From: Planctomycetota bacterium
GTDB lineage: Bacteria > Planctomycetota > B15-G4
Assembly (NCBI GenBank): GCA_029259745.1
Contig: JAJDEO010000020.1
Span: 62,001-126,000, forward strand
Reading direction: 5' to 3'
Length of the DNA stretch: 64,000 nt
The notes beneath the pieces were generated by a model. It had not been told where the DNA came from and did not search any database. It saw only the letters and a list, made by a program, of their open reading frames with translations. Shown here one piece after another: positions 51,935 through 60,839 of this stretch. Position numbers and translations under genes: made by a program. How positions within the stretch are numbered: position 1 is the first letter of the stretch; every line of letters begins with the position of its first letter.

Positions 51935-52234
51935 CTACGACCTGCTGCGGATGGCGTCGACGAGCTCGGCCTTCGTCATCTCGCTGCGCCCGCTGATGTC
52001 GAGCTCACGGGCACGGTTGTAGAGCTCCTGTTTCGTGCGCTCGTCGAGGCGCGTATTGGGGTTGCCCGTGCCCTGCGTCGACGCGTTTTCGGTGCGTTCC
52101 TCGCGGCGCCGCTGCTTGTTCACGGTGCGCGCCGCGATCTCTTCGGCCTTGTCCGCCGAGCGTCCGCGCTTCTTCTCGCTCTGCTTGACGTGCTCGTACT
52201 GACGTTCGTCCTTCTTGCTCCACTCTTTCGGCAT
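51935..52234 (-). CDS. small Rho-N-domain protein
   Basis: A 99-residue very basic protein. It matches a widespread small family: MPKEWSKKDERQYEHVKQSE at the start, EEIAARTVNKQRRREERT and QGTGNPNTRLDERTKQELYN, ending in a Rho-N/SAP-like helical unit (LYNRARELDISGRSEMTKAE). Such proteins are often labelled plasmid stabilisation or Rho-termination-factor-like, but their function is unproven; nucleic-acid binding is likely. GGAGG six bases before ATG 52234 supports the start. The upstream gap to 52433 shows nothing else. Confidence 0.85.
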   Translation of the reverse strand: MPKEWSKKDERQYEHVKQSEKKRGRSADKAEEIAARTVNKQRRREERTENASTQGTGNPNTRLDERTKQELYNRARELDISGRSEMTKAELVDAIRSRS

Positions 52235-52433
52235 GACGGCCTCCACGGGGTTCTCGGAACGAGGAACACACAGCAAGTCGAATGCCGATGGCGCGCGCGT
52301 GCTGGTCGACCATGGCGCTCGTCGTGGGGGGATGGGATAACAACGACGCTCTACGTCGAGCGGGCTGTCGAGACGATGGACCGCCTGGGCGTAGGGAAAT
52401 GACGCCCGAGACTTGCCGAGGAAGCGCGATCCC

Positions 52434-53219
52434 ATGACTGAGCTCGTTCGTTACGACATCCGCGATGGCTCGGCCTGGATCACCCTTGACCGCGCCGAGG
52501 TGCGCAACGCGCTGAGCTTCGACACGCTCGGTCGCCTGCAAGAGATCGTCGACGATGTGCGTGACAACCCGCAGGTGCGCGTCGTGCTCATCACGGCGGC
52601 CGGCGAGAAGGCCTTCTCGGCCGGCGCCGACCTCAAGGAACGCGCGGGCTTCGATGAGGCCAAGACGGTCGCCTTCGTGAAGCGCATCGGTGATGTCTTC
52701 ACGGCGGTTGCGTCACTGCCCCAGCCGACGATCGCTGTGCTCAACGGCGTGGCCTTCGGCGGCGGTCTTGAGCTGGCTCTTGCGTGCGACATGCGGATCG
52801 GTGCCGACGACATCTCGATGGGGCTCACGGAGACGTCGCTGGCCATCATTCCCGGGGCCGGAGGCACGCAGCGGCTGCCCGCCGTGGTCGGCGTGGCCCG
52901 CGCCAAGGAGATGATCTTGGCGTCACGCCGCATCGACGCCGTCGAGGCCTGCTCCATCGGCCTGCTCAATCGCGCCGTCCCGCGCCCACAGCTGGTCGCG
53001 GCTGCCGAGGAGCTCGCAGGCGCCATCGCCGCCAATGGGCCGCTCGCGGTCCGAGCCGCCAAGGAGGCCATCGACCTCATCGGCAGCGGCAAGAGCATGG
53101 ACGAGAACCTGCTCCGCGAACGCGAGCTCTATCTCGAGCGCGTGCTTCCCAGCGCCGACCGGCTCGAGGCCTTGGCGGCCTTCAAGGCCAAGCGCAAGCC
53201 GGTGTTCACGGGCACTTGA
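52434..53219 (+). CDS. enoyl-CoA hydratase/isomerase family (methylglutaconyl-CoA hydratase-like)
   Basis: A 261-residue crotonase-fold enzyme. The oxyanion hole is formed by AFSAGADLKER and GVAFGGGLELALACD. The catalytic Glu region reads LTETSLAIIPGAGGTQRLP, close to the L-x-E-T-x-L-A-I-I-P-G pattern of AUH-type 3-methylglutaconyl-CoA hydratases of leucine breakdown. That would fit a branched-chain role for the dehydrogenase at the window start, but they are 50 kb apart. ATG 52434 has GAGGAAG upstream. The substrate assignment is inference. Confidence 0.88.
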   Translation: MTELVRYDIRDGSAWITLDRAEVRNALSFDTLGRLQEIVDDVRDNPQVRVVLITAAGEKAFSAGADLKERAGFDEAKTVAFVKRIGDVFTAVASLPQPTIAVLNGVAFGGGLELALACDMRIGADDISMGLTETSLAIIPGAGGTQRLPAVVGVARAKEMILASRRIDAVEACSIGLLNRAVPRPQLVAAAEELAGAIAANGPLAVRAAKEAIDLIGSGKSMDENLLRERELYLERVLPSADRLEALAAFKAKRKPVFTGT

Positions 53220-53232
53220 TCAACCACCTGAT

Positions 53233-53246
53233 CGCGATATATCGCG
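53233..53246. other. 14-bp perfect palindrome after the hydratase gene
   Basis: CGCGATATATCGCG lies 14 bases after the enoyl-CoA hydratase stop. It is AT-centred in a GC-rich gap. It could be a protein-binding site or part of a weak hairpin. No further evidence. Confidence 0.4.
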
Positions 53247-53380
53247 CTCTCGGTTTGATGCAGGATGGGCTCAGGTGATGAGCGCGTGCCTTCGCATTTC
53301 TGAACAGTCGGATCGTGTTCCATGTGGAGCGGGGGCAGTTTCCCCGGAAGTCCACGCCTTATCCACAGGCATGCGTACCC

Positions 53381-53433
53381 ACCACCGCTAGATGTAGTGG
53401 TGGTGCTCACCCGAGGCACGAGTCGCCTCGGAC
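53381..53433. terminator. two hairpins between convergent genes
   Basis: CCACCAC/GTGGTGG (53381-53387 and 53399-53405, 11-nt loop) and CCGAGGC/GCCTCGG (53413-53419 and 53427-53433, 7-nt loop) lie between the ends of the hydratase and phosphofructokinase genes. Their place between convergent genes suggests a bidirectional terminator; there are no T-runs. Confidence 0.4.
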
Positions 53434-53487
53434 GGTGGGATGTTGCGATCCGATGGTAAGGAATGGTCTTCGACCCCTGACTTGCCG

Positions 53488-54717
53488 TCAGAAGCCCCGC
53501 AAGTGTTCCACCACGGGCAGCTTTCCGACGAGCGGGGCCGCATAGTCGAGGAACGCTTGGGTGACGTCATTCCCGGCCCGGTTCATGTACCCGCGGGGCA
53601 TCGACTTGGTGTGCTTCGCGACCTTGCTCAGCGCCGTGATGTCGGTGGTGCAGCGGTAGCCCTTGCCCTTGGCTCGAACCAGAACGACTGTTCCGCTCTC
53701 GTGCTTGGCAGCGAGCTTCACGGCATCGACGCCGACGGCCCGAGCCTCACGTTGGTCGCGCTCGGAAGCCACGCCGACCATCGACCGCTGAAGGTAGCCA
53801 AAGGTGTCGGCGCGGACGCGGGTGCCCTTGGGCATGAAGCTCTTCACGTAGCTCGAGAGGTGGTCGCCGAGCGCGCCTGTGCCCGAAAGCTGCACGTTGC
53901 CGTGGGCGTCGCGTTCGGCGTTCTTCGAGAGCTTCTCGGCGATCGTCACGTGGCGCTTGTCGGCGATGCCCTCCGAGACGGCGATGACGCAGCGGCCGTG
54001 CTTCTTGAACATGGCCTTCACGTCGCGCTCGAACGCCTTGAGGTCGAAGGCGATCTCGGGCACGTAGATGAGGTGCGGGCCATCGTCGGGGCGGCTCCGG
54101 CCGAGGGCGGCGGCGGCCGTCAGGAACCCGGCGTGACGGCCCATGACGACGTTGATCTTGATGCCCGCGAGGGCCCGGTTGTCGAGATCGTCGCCCATGA
54201 ACGCCTGGGCCACGAACTTCGCCGCGCTGCCGTAGCCGGGGCAGTGGTCCGTGACGCGGAGGTCGTTGTCGATCGTCTTGGGGACGTGGATGACGCGGAT
54301 CGGGTGTCCGATCTCCCGGGCGCATTCGAGCACGATGTTGGCCGTTTCGGCTGAATCGTTGCCGCCGACGTAGAACAGGTAGCGGATGTCACGCTTGGCG
54401 AACGTGTCGAACATCGCGAGGCATTCCTCGCGGGTCGGCTTCTTGCGAACCGACCCGAGGGCTGCCGAGGGCGTGGCCGCGACCTTCTCGAGGTGGACGG
54501 CGCCATGGCGCGTCAGGTCGACGAGGTCATCGGCCAGGATTCCGGCCACACCGTGGCGGGCGCCGAAGATCTTGGGGATGTGCTTGGCCTTCTGGGCCTC
54601 CAGGATGACGCCCACGAGCGACTGGTTGATGACCATCGTCGGGCCGCCCGACTGGCCGACCAGCGCGTTGCCGATGGGCGGGCGGGAGGTGCTACGGGTG
54701 GTCGTGCGCTTGGCCAT
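53488..54717 (-). CDS. 6-phosphofructokinase, pyrophosphate-dependent type
   Basis: A 409-residue phosphofructokinase of glycolysis. QSGGPTMVINQSLVG is the N-terminal loop. GGNDS (118-122) has Asp121 where ATP enzymes have Gly, and PKTIDND (146-152) has Lys147 where ATP enzymes have Gly; both changes mark the pyrophosphate-using, reversible type. GRHAGF and the fructose-6-phosphate-binding PEIAFDLKAFE also fit. ATG 54717 gives the expected basic N-terminus. It is divergent from the SIR2-like/STAND gene. Confidence 0.9.
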   Translation of the reverse strand: MAKRTTTRSTSRPPIGNALVGQSGGPTMVINQSLVGVILEAQKAKHIPKIFGARHGVAGILADDLVDLTRHGAVHLEKVAATPSAALGSVRKKPTREECLAMFDTFAKRDIRYLFYVGGNDSAETANIVLECAREIGHPIRVIHVPKTIDNDLRVTDHCPGYGSAAKFVAQAFMGDDLDNRALAGIKINVVMGRHAGFLTAAAALGRSRPDDGPHLIYVPEIAFDLKAFERDVKAMFKKHGRCVIAVSEGIADKRHVTIAEKLSKNAERDAHGNVQLSGTGALGDHLSSYVKSFMPKGTRVRADTFGYLQRSMVGVASERDQREARAVGVDAVKLAAKHESGTVVLVRAKGKGYRCTTDITALSKVAKHTKSMPRGYMNRAGNDVTQAFLDYAAPLVGKLPVVEHLRGF

Positions 54718-54897
54718 GGGGGCGTTCCGGTCCGCGGAGAGAAGGGAGAGGGGGCAGTCGAACTCGTGCATTCGTACAGCGTCGTGGCGGGCGAGTCGAG
54801 ATCCGAAGGGCGACGTTTCACCAGAACGGACCTCTGGCCCGCCGCCCCCGGCCATGCATCGCCCAGGGGCAGAACTGGCCGAACCGCCCCGGCCTGA

Positions 54898-54926
54898 TTG
54901 ACAGTGTGTGTAGGACACGATTAGGT
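54898..54926 (+). promoter_or_regulatory. sigma-70-type promoter for the SIR2-like/STAND gene
   Basis: TTGACA (54898-54903), a 17-base spacer and TTAGGT (54921-54926) form a good -35/-10 pair, about 80 bases before ATG 55013. The -35 matches the consensus exactly; the -10 matches TATAAT at three of six positions. The remainder of the 295-bp divergent gap shows no gene. Confidence 0.5.
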
Positions 54927-55012
54927 TGTGGCTCCTTGTGCCCAACCGCTTCATTTTCCGAACGGTCCGCACCGCTCCTCCGGCCGAGCCAGACGCCAGG
55001 ATCCCCCCGAAC

Positions 55013-57409
55013 ATGAGCAAGCCCCGCTGGATCGACACGGGTGCATTCCGCCTTCTTCGTACCGCCACCCGGAAGCGCGAGCTCATCGTGGTGGTCGGAC
55101 CCAAGCACGGCCATGCCGAGCTCAACACGCGTGCCCAGCTCGCCGACGCTCTCGGCGACGGTGATCGCGACGGTCTCGCCGACGATGCGCGCGCCAAGGC
55201 ACCCGCGAACTCGGCGCTGACGGCGTTGTTCACGCTCAAGCAGCCTGGCATCGCGACCACGCTCGTGAGCGATGAACTCCAGGCCTCGGCTCCCGCCGAC
55301 GTCGAGAACGTGCGCTGGTTCGGTCCCGACAGCAAGGGCATCAAGAGCGCCTACCAGCGCAAGGAGCCCTTCGTCGCCGCGCTCTGCGGATCGGCGTCCG
55401 CGCCGGCGAGCCTCGTGCTCGGCCCGCGCGAGCGCAAGGTCCTCACGACGCCGGGAAGTCGCTACCAGGGATTCCTGCGCAAGACCTTCACGCAGACGGT
55501 GATCTTCACGGGCTTCGACCTCGACGATCCCGACCTCGTTGCGCTGCTCGACGACGTCAGCCGCACGTACAACGGCCACGTGCCCGAGAACATGGCGCTC
55601 GTGCCGGCCGGCAGCACCGAGCCGACGCTCGCGCTGCGCGCGACGATGCACTACGGCATGAAGATCCTCGAGCATCCGTCCGGGATGTCCGCCGACAAGG
55701 CGCTCGAGGAAGTCGCTTCGCTGCTCGAAGAGCTCGAAGTGCCGAAGCCCGCCACGGGTGACCCGCCGCGCGGGTTCACGGAGCTGACGGCCGACATGAT
55801 GTCGGCGGTCAGCGCCCCGTCTGACGACGAGCTGATGCTCTTCGACCGCGGTGATGCCTCGCACTGGTCCGTGATCCAGGGCGATGCCGACGCCGCGCGT
55901 GCGGCGTCCGACAAGGTCAAGGAACACGTCGGCGGCAAGGCTGCCGAGGGCAAGGTGCGCATCGCGCTCGTGCGTGCGGCTTCCGGCCAAGGCAAGACGA
56001 CGCTCATGCGCCGCCTCGCCTGGGACCTCGCGACGGCGAGCGAAGGCACGCCGCGCCGCATCTTCTGGCGCGAGTTCGGCACCCAGCTCCCCGATCGCTA
56101 CGTTCCCGCAGAGCGCGACGACGCCGAGGCGATCTTCCTCTGTGACGACGCCGACGAGCTTGCGTCGATCCCGAACCTGCTTCGCGACCTCGCAAAAACC
56201 GGCCAGGGCAAGGCGCGTTTCCTCCTCGCCGCCGACGCCGGTGAGTGGGACCGCTCGGGTCTCGATCACCGCATCCGTCAGATGAGCGAAGTCTGCGACG
56301 TGCAGCTCGGAAAGCCCGACGTCGAAGTTGCCAAGCGCCTCGCCGAGAAGCTCTCGTCGCGCGGACGCCTCGCCGACGGCCTGACGGTCGACACGGCGGC
56401 TGCGAAGCTGCTCGAAGGCGACGACCGCTGCCTCATGGACCGTCTCGCAGAGTTGCGCGGCAAGGGGTCGGTGAAGCAAGCCGTCGCCGAGCGTCTCGCC
56501 GCTCTCGACGGACACGAGAACAGTGATCTGCTCAAGAAGGCCTACCTCGCCGTGGCGATGGTTCATCGTGACGGCATGGCACTCGGACGTGGGCATCTCG
56601 CCGCGCTCCTCGGCGTCGCCGAGGGTGACCTCGCGGGTCAGGTGCTCGAGCCGATGGGTGATGGCCTCGTGCCGGCGGGCGAATCGTCGCTGCGTACGCC
56701 GCATCCGCTCTACGCCACGGCCGTCTGCGAAACGCTCGCCGAAACCGAAGAGGCGCGCGACGCGATCGTCATCGATCTGCTGAAGTCGCTGCCGGCCGAG
56801 GTGAACGAAGACGGCACGACGTTCCATGCGCCGAGCGAGCTGATCCGCAACATTCGCAAGGGCCCGATTCCGCCGTTCACGCTCGACGCCTTCTTCAAGG
56901 CGGGCGAGGAGCGCGCCGGCAACGACCAACTCTTCTGGCTCGACCGTGGTCGCGTCGACGTCGGCTTCAGCCGCTGGGAGTCAGGGCTTGGTCACTTCGA
57001 CCACGCGCTGCTCTCGCGTCCGGCCGAAGACGACGAGAAGCATCACAACGCGCTCGTCCACTCGTACCGCGCCCGTTGCCTGCAAGGCATGGGCAAGAAG
57101 CGTGAGGCGCTCGCGGCGTGCGAGGAAGGCCTGCGGCTCGCGCCGCGTGACGAGGCTCTTCAGCGCCTGCGTGAGAAGCTCGGTGGACGTCGTCCGCCCC
57201 AGCGCGGCGGCCCGGGTGGTGGTCGCGGTGGTCCGGGTGGCGGTCGCGGCGGCAACCGCCGTGGTGGCGGTGCCGGCGGTCCCGGTGGTGGCAATCGCGG
57301 ACGTGGCGGCCCCGGCGGGGGTGGTGGCGGACGCGGCGGCCCCGGTGGGGGTGGTGGCGGACGCGGCGGCCAGGGCGGTCAAGGCGGAGGTGGCGGCGGC
57401 TCGCGCTGA
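55013..57409 (+). CDS. SIR2-like / STAND-type NTPase / TPR protein with RGG tail
   Basis: A 798-residue four-part protein. Residues ~1-205 resemble a SIR2-like domain: the block TVIFTGFDLDDPDLVALL (about 162-179) is the family's late signature, but the N-terminal NAD loop reads VVVGPKHGHAE rather than GAGxS, so it is degenerate. Residues ~280-480 are a P-loop NTPase: Walker A AASGQGKTT (322-330) and Walker B AIFLCDDADEL (373-383). A winged-helix-like and helical region follows, with TPR-like sequence at about 690-735 (AYRARCLQGMGKKREALAAC). The last ~70 residues are almost only Gly, Arg and Pro in RGG-like units. Related SIR2-STAND proteins are phage sensors (Avs-type), but a housekeeping role cannot be excluded. 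ATG 55013 starts the conserved part. Confidence 0.7.
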   Translation: MSKPRWIDTGAFRLLRTATRKRELIVVVGPKHGHAELNTRAQLADALGDGDRDGLADDARAKAPANSALTALFTLKQPGIATTLVSDELQASAPADVENVRWFGPDSKGIKSAYQRKEPFVAALCGSASAPASLVLGPRERKVLTTPGSRYQGFLRKTFTQTVIFTGFDLDDPDLVALLDDVSRTYNGHVPENMALVPAGSTEPTLALRATMHYGMKILEHPSGMSADKALEEVASLLEELEVPKPATGDPPRGFTELTADMMSAVSAPSDDELMLFDRGDASHWSVIQGDADAARAASDKVKEHVGGKAAEGKVRIALVRAASGQGKTTLMRRLAWDLATASEGTPRRIFWREFGTQLPDRYVPAERDDAEAIFLCDDADELASIPNLLRDLAKTGQGKARFLLAADAGEWDRSGLDHRIRQMSEVCDVQLGKPDVEVAKRLAEKLSSRGRLADGLTVDTAAAKLLEGDDRCLMDRLAELRGKGSVKQAVAERLAALDGHENSDLLKKAYLAVAMVHRDGMALGRGHLAALLGVAEGDLAGQVLEPMGDGLVPAGESSLRTPHPLYATAVCETLAETEEARDAIVIDLLKSLPAEVNEDGTTFHAPSELIRNIRKGPIPPFTLDAFFKAGEERAGNDQLFWLDRGRVDVGFSRWESGLGHFDHALLSRPAEDDEKHHNALVHSYRARCLQGMGKKREALAACEEGLRLAPRDEALQRLREKLGGRRPPQRGGPGGGRGGPGGGRGGNRRGGGAGGPGGGNRGRGGPGGGGGGRGGPGGGGGGRGGQGGQGGGGGGSR
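57299..57370. repeat. 30-bp coding tandem repeat (RGG tail)
   Basis: GGACGTGGCGGCCCCGGCGG... repeats with a 30-bp period at 57299-57328 and 57329-57358, and partly from 57359. Each unit encodes G-R-G-G-P-G-G-G-G-G in the tail of the SIR2-like/STAND protein. Length variation between strains would be expected here. The following gap (57410-57658), between convergent genes, shows no gene or clear hairpin. Confidence 0.85.
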
Positions 57410-57658
57410 GTGCGCGTCGTCTGACGATCCTCCCGCGCGACCTGGAGCTCTGCTGAATGCGCATGCCGCGTGCAGGGCGGGCTGCGTCCCCCCAGAGATG
57501 TCGTGCGACCTATGCGCGGAGTGAGTCTCTCGCCGTGCGCTGAGCGAGTCACTCGGCGTGCGGCCAAGGCTCTCTCGTTGTCGTTGTGATCGACCTGCGT
57601 TGCCGCACCCCTACACGGCGAACGGGTCACGCGTCGCCCTCACGCAGCCGTTCGTCGG

Positions 57659-60600
57659 CTAGCGGTCGACGGCGCGCGCGGGGCGCACACCGAGTGAGGC
57701 GCCAATGCGCGCCGGCGATCCCTTGCCGCGGTACGCCGAGCGCAGGCGGTCAGCGCGCTCGACGAAGGCACCTCCGCGCAGAGTGCGCTCGCCCGTCGTC
57801 GTCTCGCGCGCGTACGACTTCCGGTAGAGGTCGGCGCACCATTCCCAGACGTTGCCGTGGACGCCGAAGAACCCGAACGGATTGGGGCGTCCGTAGGTGA
57901 CGGGGGCGTGGTGAGCAAAGCCGTCGTCGAAGCCCGGCCAGTCGCGCGATCCCAGGTCATTTCCGGTGCGCTTTGCAGCCGTCTCGTCGGCCATGTTCAC
58001 GACGCCGACGAGGCTCTCACGCGCTGCGCCCGTCCACCACGGTGTGGACGTGCCAGCGCGAGCCGCCACTTCCCACTGGGCCTCGGTCGGGAGCGTCAGC
58101 CCGAGCCAGCGCAGGGTCGTTTCAGCCTGGTCCCAGCGGATGCCCTCGACGGGGTGGACCCCTGTGATCGAATCGCCGGTGCCCGTCTGGTGAATCGACG
58201 GGTTTACGCTTGTCGCCCGCGTCCACTGCTCCTGTGTGAGCTCGTACTTCGAGAGGAAGAACGGCTCGAGGTGCACTTCGTGGACAGGCGCCTCGTCCGT
58301 CTGCGCGAGGGGGTCGAAGTTGGGCTTCTCGCGGTCGATCGATTGGGCGCCGATCCATGCCGTGCCAGCGGGGACGAGCACGAGGATGATCCCGGTTTCC
58401 GGCGCGACGGTGAACTCGCCACTGCGCGCGCGACGTGGTTCGGAGCCCGACGTCACGTGCCAGAACTCCCAGAGACCCGTGCGCGGGTTGCGCGCGAGCG
58501 GAAGGAGCCCTTGTTGGGGCGCGAGGACCAGCCCGTCGTAGGGGCACTCGCTGGGGGCGGCGATCGACGCCGAGGCCATGCGCCACCGCGCTCGGGCCTC
58601 ATCGCCGCTACGTGTAAGCTGGTCGACACGCAGTGCCTCGGCGCGTCGACGCGCAATGCCCCAGCCATACGTCGGCGACACTCCGTCGATGAGCCCGGTT
58701 GCTGGCTCGGCGAACGCTTCGATCTCCTGGATGATGCGCACGAGCTCGTCGTGCCAGAGGGCGTCATCGGGGTCGGTGAAGCGGAAGGTGCGGCGCTGGT
58801 CGACTCGTTCGCCGACACTGCGCTCCTGGGCTTGAAGCAGGGGGAGTTGTGCTTCGAGTGTTGTCAGTGTCACTTCGTCGTCGTCCGACAGCGAGCCGTC
58901 GGCGGACGCCGCGCGCGCGGTGTCGATCACGGCTTGAACTTGCGCGATGCCTTCCTTCAGCTGCCGCCAGGTGTCGTACTCGGGGTGAGTGCGTCGGTCG
59001 TTCTCGAGTTGCTCGGCGGTGATCACGGACGCGCGCGTGCGAATGAGCTCGAGTCGTTCACGGTGCCCTGGGTGTTCGCTGTGGGGCAAGCTGTCGAGGG
59101 AAGCGACGAGTTCGCGCGCACGTTCGAGCCACGCGTCGTACCGGGGCACCAGCTGTATCGTCGCGGGCCACAGGTCTGCGGCTTGCTCGGCGAGCTTGTC
59201 ACGTTCGGGCGAAGCGAGCAGGCGCAGAACGCGACTGCGCTCGACTTCCGCGACGTCTTTGAGTTGACGTGCGTCGGCGAGCGCGCGGTCGAGCTTCACG
59301 TTGCGGTCGGCGAGATCGGTGAGCGCGTCGGTGAGCGCCTCGTTCTTGCCGCCCAGCTCGCGTGACATGAGGCCAAACTTCGTGCCGAAGGCGATCGACA
59401 ACGTGACAAGCGTGAGCAGCGCGGCGGCGAGGACGCGATTGCGGGCGATCCACTTGCGCAGCTCGGCGAAGGCGCCCGTCTCATAAGCCGAAACGACGCG
59501 CCGCTCGAGGAACGCGCGCAGGTCGTCGGCCAGCAGCTTCGTGTCGGCGTAGCGCTGGGACTCCTCGCGCGCCATCGCCTTCTCGCAGATGGCGACGAGC
59601 TCCGCGGGTGCATCGCGAGCCGCACGGTAGAGGCGCTCGGGCGGACCGGCGCGCAGTTTCGCGAGCACGTCGCGCGCGCTGTGCGTCTGGACGACCGCGT
59701 ACGGCGGGTGGCCGGCGACGAGGTGATAGATCATCGCGCCGATGGCGTAGACGTCGACGGCGGGCGAGAGACTGGCGTCATCGCCGATGGCCTGCTCGGG
59801 CGACATGTAAACCGGGGTGCCGACCACACGCCCGGTCGTCGTGCCGTCGGGCTCGAAAGACTCGTCGCCCTCGGTGAACTCCGTGTTGATCGAGACCGTC
59901 TCGTGGTCGGCGGCTGCCCGGTCGACGAGCTGGGCGAGTCCCCAGTCCATGACGTACACCTCGCCGTACGCGCCGACCATGATGTTCGCCGGCTTGAGGT
60001 CGCGGTGAATCACGCCCTTCGCGTGTGCGTACGACATGGCCTCGCAGACGCGCAGCAGGATTCCGAGAGCGCGCGTGCGCGTCCATTCGGTGCTGCCTGC
60101 ATGCACACGCTTGAAGACTTCGCGCAGCGTCTCGCCCTTCACGAGCTTCATCGTGAAGAAGACACGTCCTTCGTCGTCGAGACCGACTTCGTGCACCGGC
60201 ACGATGCCCGGGTGATCGAGCTGGCCCGTGATCTGGGCTTCTTCGAGGAAGCGGCGGACCTTGTCGAGGTCGCCGGCGGGGAACTCGGGCGTGCCCTTCT
60301 GCGTGTCGTCGCTGTCGACATGCTTGCGCAGATCGTCGAAGAGGCGCTCAACGCTGTCGGAGTCCATGACGTCGGCGGGACGTTCGGCGAGCACCTCGTT
60401 GAGCGACTCGCCTTGGAGGACTTTCATCGCGAGGTTGCGACGGAGGTCCTCGTCCCAGACGCGCAGGACGACGCCCATGCCGCCGCTGCCGACAGACTCG
60501 TGGACGACATAGCGATCGCCGAGCACCTGCCGCGTGGCCAGCCGCCTAAGGGCCTCCGAGGCCGCCTTGGCACCCGCTTCCGACGGGGTTCCGCTCAGCG

Positions 60601-60727
60601 CGATGTCGGGGTCGACGTGCCCAAAGGCTCGCTCGAGGCGATCACGAAGCCGTCTCGGCTCGTTGCCATCACGACGCGTCGGCCCCTCGGACAAGATCCA
60701 TCTCCATGCGGTGTCGCCCGCCGCCAC
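57659..60727 (-). CDS. membrane Ser/Thr protein kinase fused to a formylglycine-generating-enzyme-like domain
   Basis: A 1022-residue sensor-type protein. The kinase domain (about 73-405) has the P-loop VGSGGMGVV, the catalytic Lys102 in AMKVL, HRDLKPANIM and DWGLAQL (DWG instead of DFG), and GTPVYMSPEQ. A membrane segment lies at about 430-448, followed by a helical region. The C-terminal ~220 residues are an FGE-sulfatase/SUMF1-like (C-type-lectin-like) domain: ILVLVPAGTAWIGAQ, VEGIRWDQAETTLRWLGLTLPTEAQWE, NVWEWCADLYR and LRGGAFVERADRLRSAYRG. The active-site Cys pair of true FGE is not evident, so it is probably a binding or sensor domain. This fusion is a planctomycete hallmark. Signals and targets unknown. 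Confidence 0.9.
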   Translation of the reverse strand: MAAGDTAWRWILSEGPTRRDGNEPRRLRDRLERAFGHVDPDIALSGTPSEAGAKAASEALRRLATRQVLGDRYVVHESVGSGGMGVVLRVWDEDLRRNLAMKVLQGESLNEVLAERPADVMDSDSVERLFDDLRKHVDSDDTQKGTPEFPAGDLDKVRRFLEEAQITGQLDHPGIVPVHEVGLDDEGRVFFTMKLVKGETLREVFKRVHAGSTEWTRTRALGILLRVCEAMSYAHAKGVIHRDLKPANIMVGAYGEVYVMDWGLAQLVDRAAADHETVSINTEFTEGDESFEPDGTTTGRVVGTPVYMSPEQAIGDDASLSPAVDVYAIGAMIYHLVAGHPPYAVVQTHSARDVLAKLRAGPPERLYRAARDAPAELVAICEKAMAREESQRYADTKLLADDLRAFLERRVVSAYETGAFAELRKWIARNRVLAAALLTLVTLSIAFGTKFGLMSRELGGKNEALTDALTDLADRNVKLDRALADARQLKDVAEVERSRVLRLLASPERDKLAEQAADLWPATIQLVPRYDAWLERARELVASLDSLPHSEHPGHRERLELIRTRASVITAEQLENDRRTHPEYDTWRQLKEGIAQVQAVIDTARAASADGSLSDDDEVTLTTLEAQLPLLQAQERSVGERVDQRRTFRFTDPDDALWHDELVRIIQEIEAFAEPATGLIDGVSPTYGWGIARRRAEALRVDQLTRSGDEARARWRMASASIAAPSECPYDGLVLAPQQGLLPLARNPRTGLWEFWHVTSGSEPRRARSGEFTVAPETGIILVLVPAGTAWIGAQSIDREKPNFDPLAQTDEAPVHEVHLEPFFLSKYELTQEQWTRATSVNPSIHQTGTGDSITGVHPVEGIRWDQAETTLRWLGLTLPTEAQWEVAARAGTSTPWWTGAARESLVGVVNMADETAAKRTGNDLGSRDWPGFDDGFAHHAPVTYGRPNPFGFFGVHGNVWEWCADLYRKSYARETTTGERTLRGGAFVERADRLRSAYRGKGSPARIGASLGVRPARAVDR

Positions 60728-60839
60728 GCGATCACGCGGGTGTCCATCCGGAGAGACTTTGTCGGGCGCACGGCACGCACTGCTGGTGTCGAGTCTTACA
60801 GTTCTTACAGTCGGGGAGAGCTGCCGACGTGCAAGTGTC

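Noticed and set aside
53361..53369. TTATCCACA, a perfect DnaA box
   Set aside because: A single box without a cluster, AT-rich unwinding region or dnaA/dnaN neighbours; not evidence of an origin.
54818..56929. 703-codon minus-strand open frame
   Set aside because: Antisense to the SIR2-like/STAND gene; no signal peptide or domain is recognisable.
57196..57409. Gly-rich repeats considered as a CRISPR-like array
   Set aside because: Units are contiguous with no spacers and encode a continuous RGG tail.
30159..57409. A defence island linking the sirtuin and the SIR2-like/STAND protein
   Set aside because: The sirtuin is a standard deacylase type 24 kb away, now a pseudogene, and the genes between are metabolic or surface genes.
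57410..57658. Possible small genes or a terminator between the STAND and kinase genes
   Set aside because: Frames are short and Arg/Ala-rich, and no clean hairpin was found by eye.
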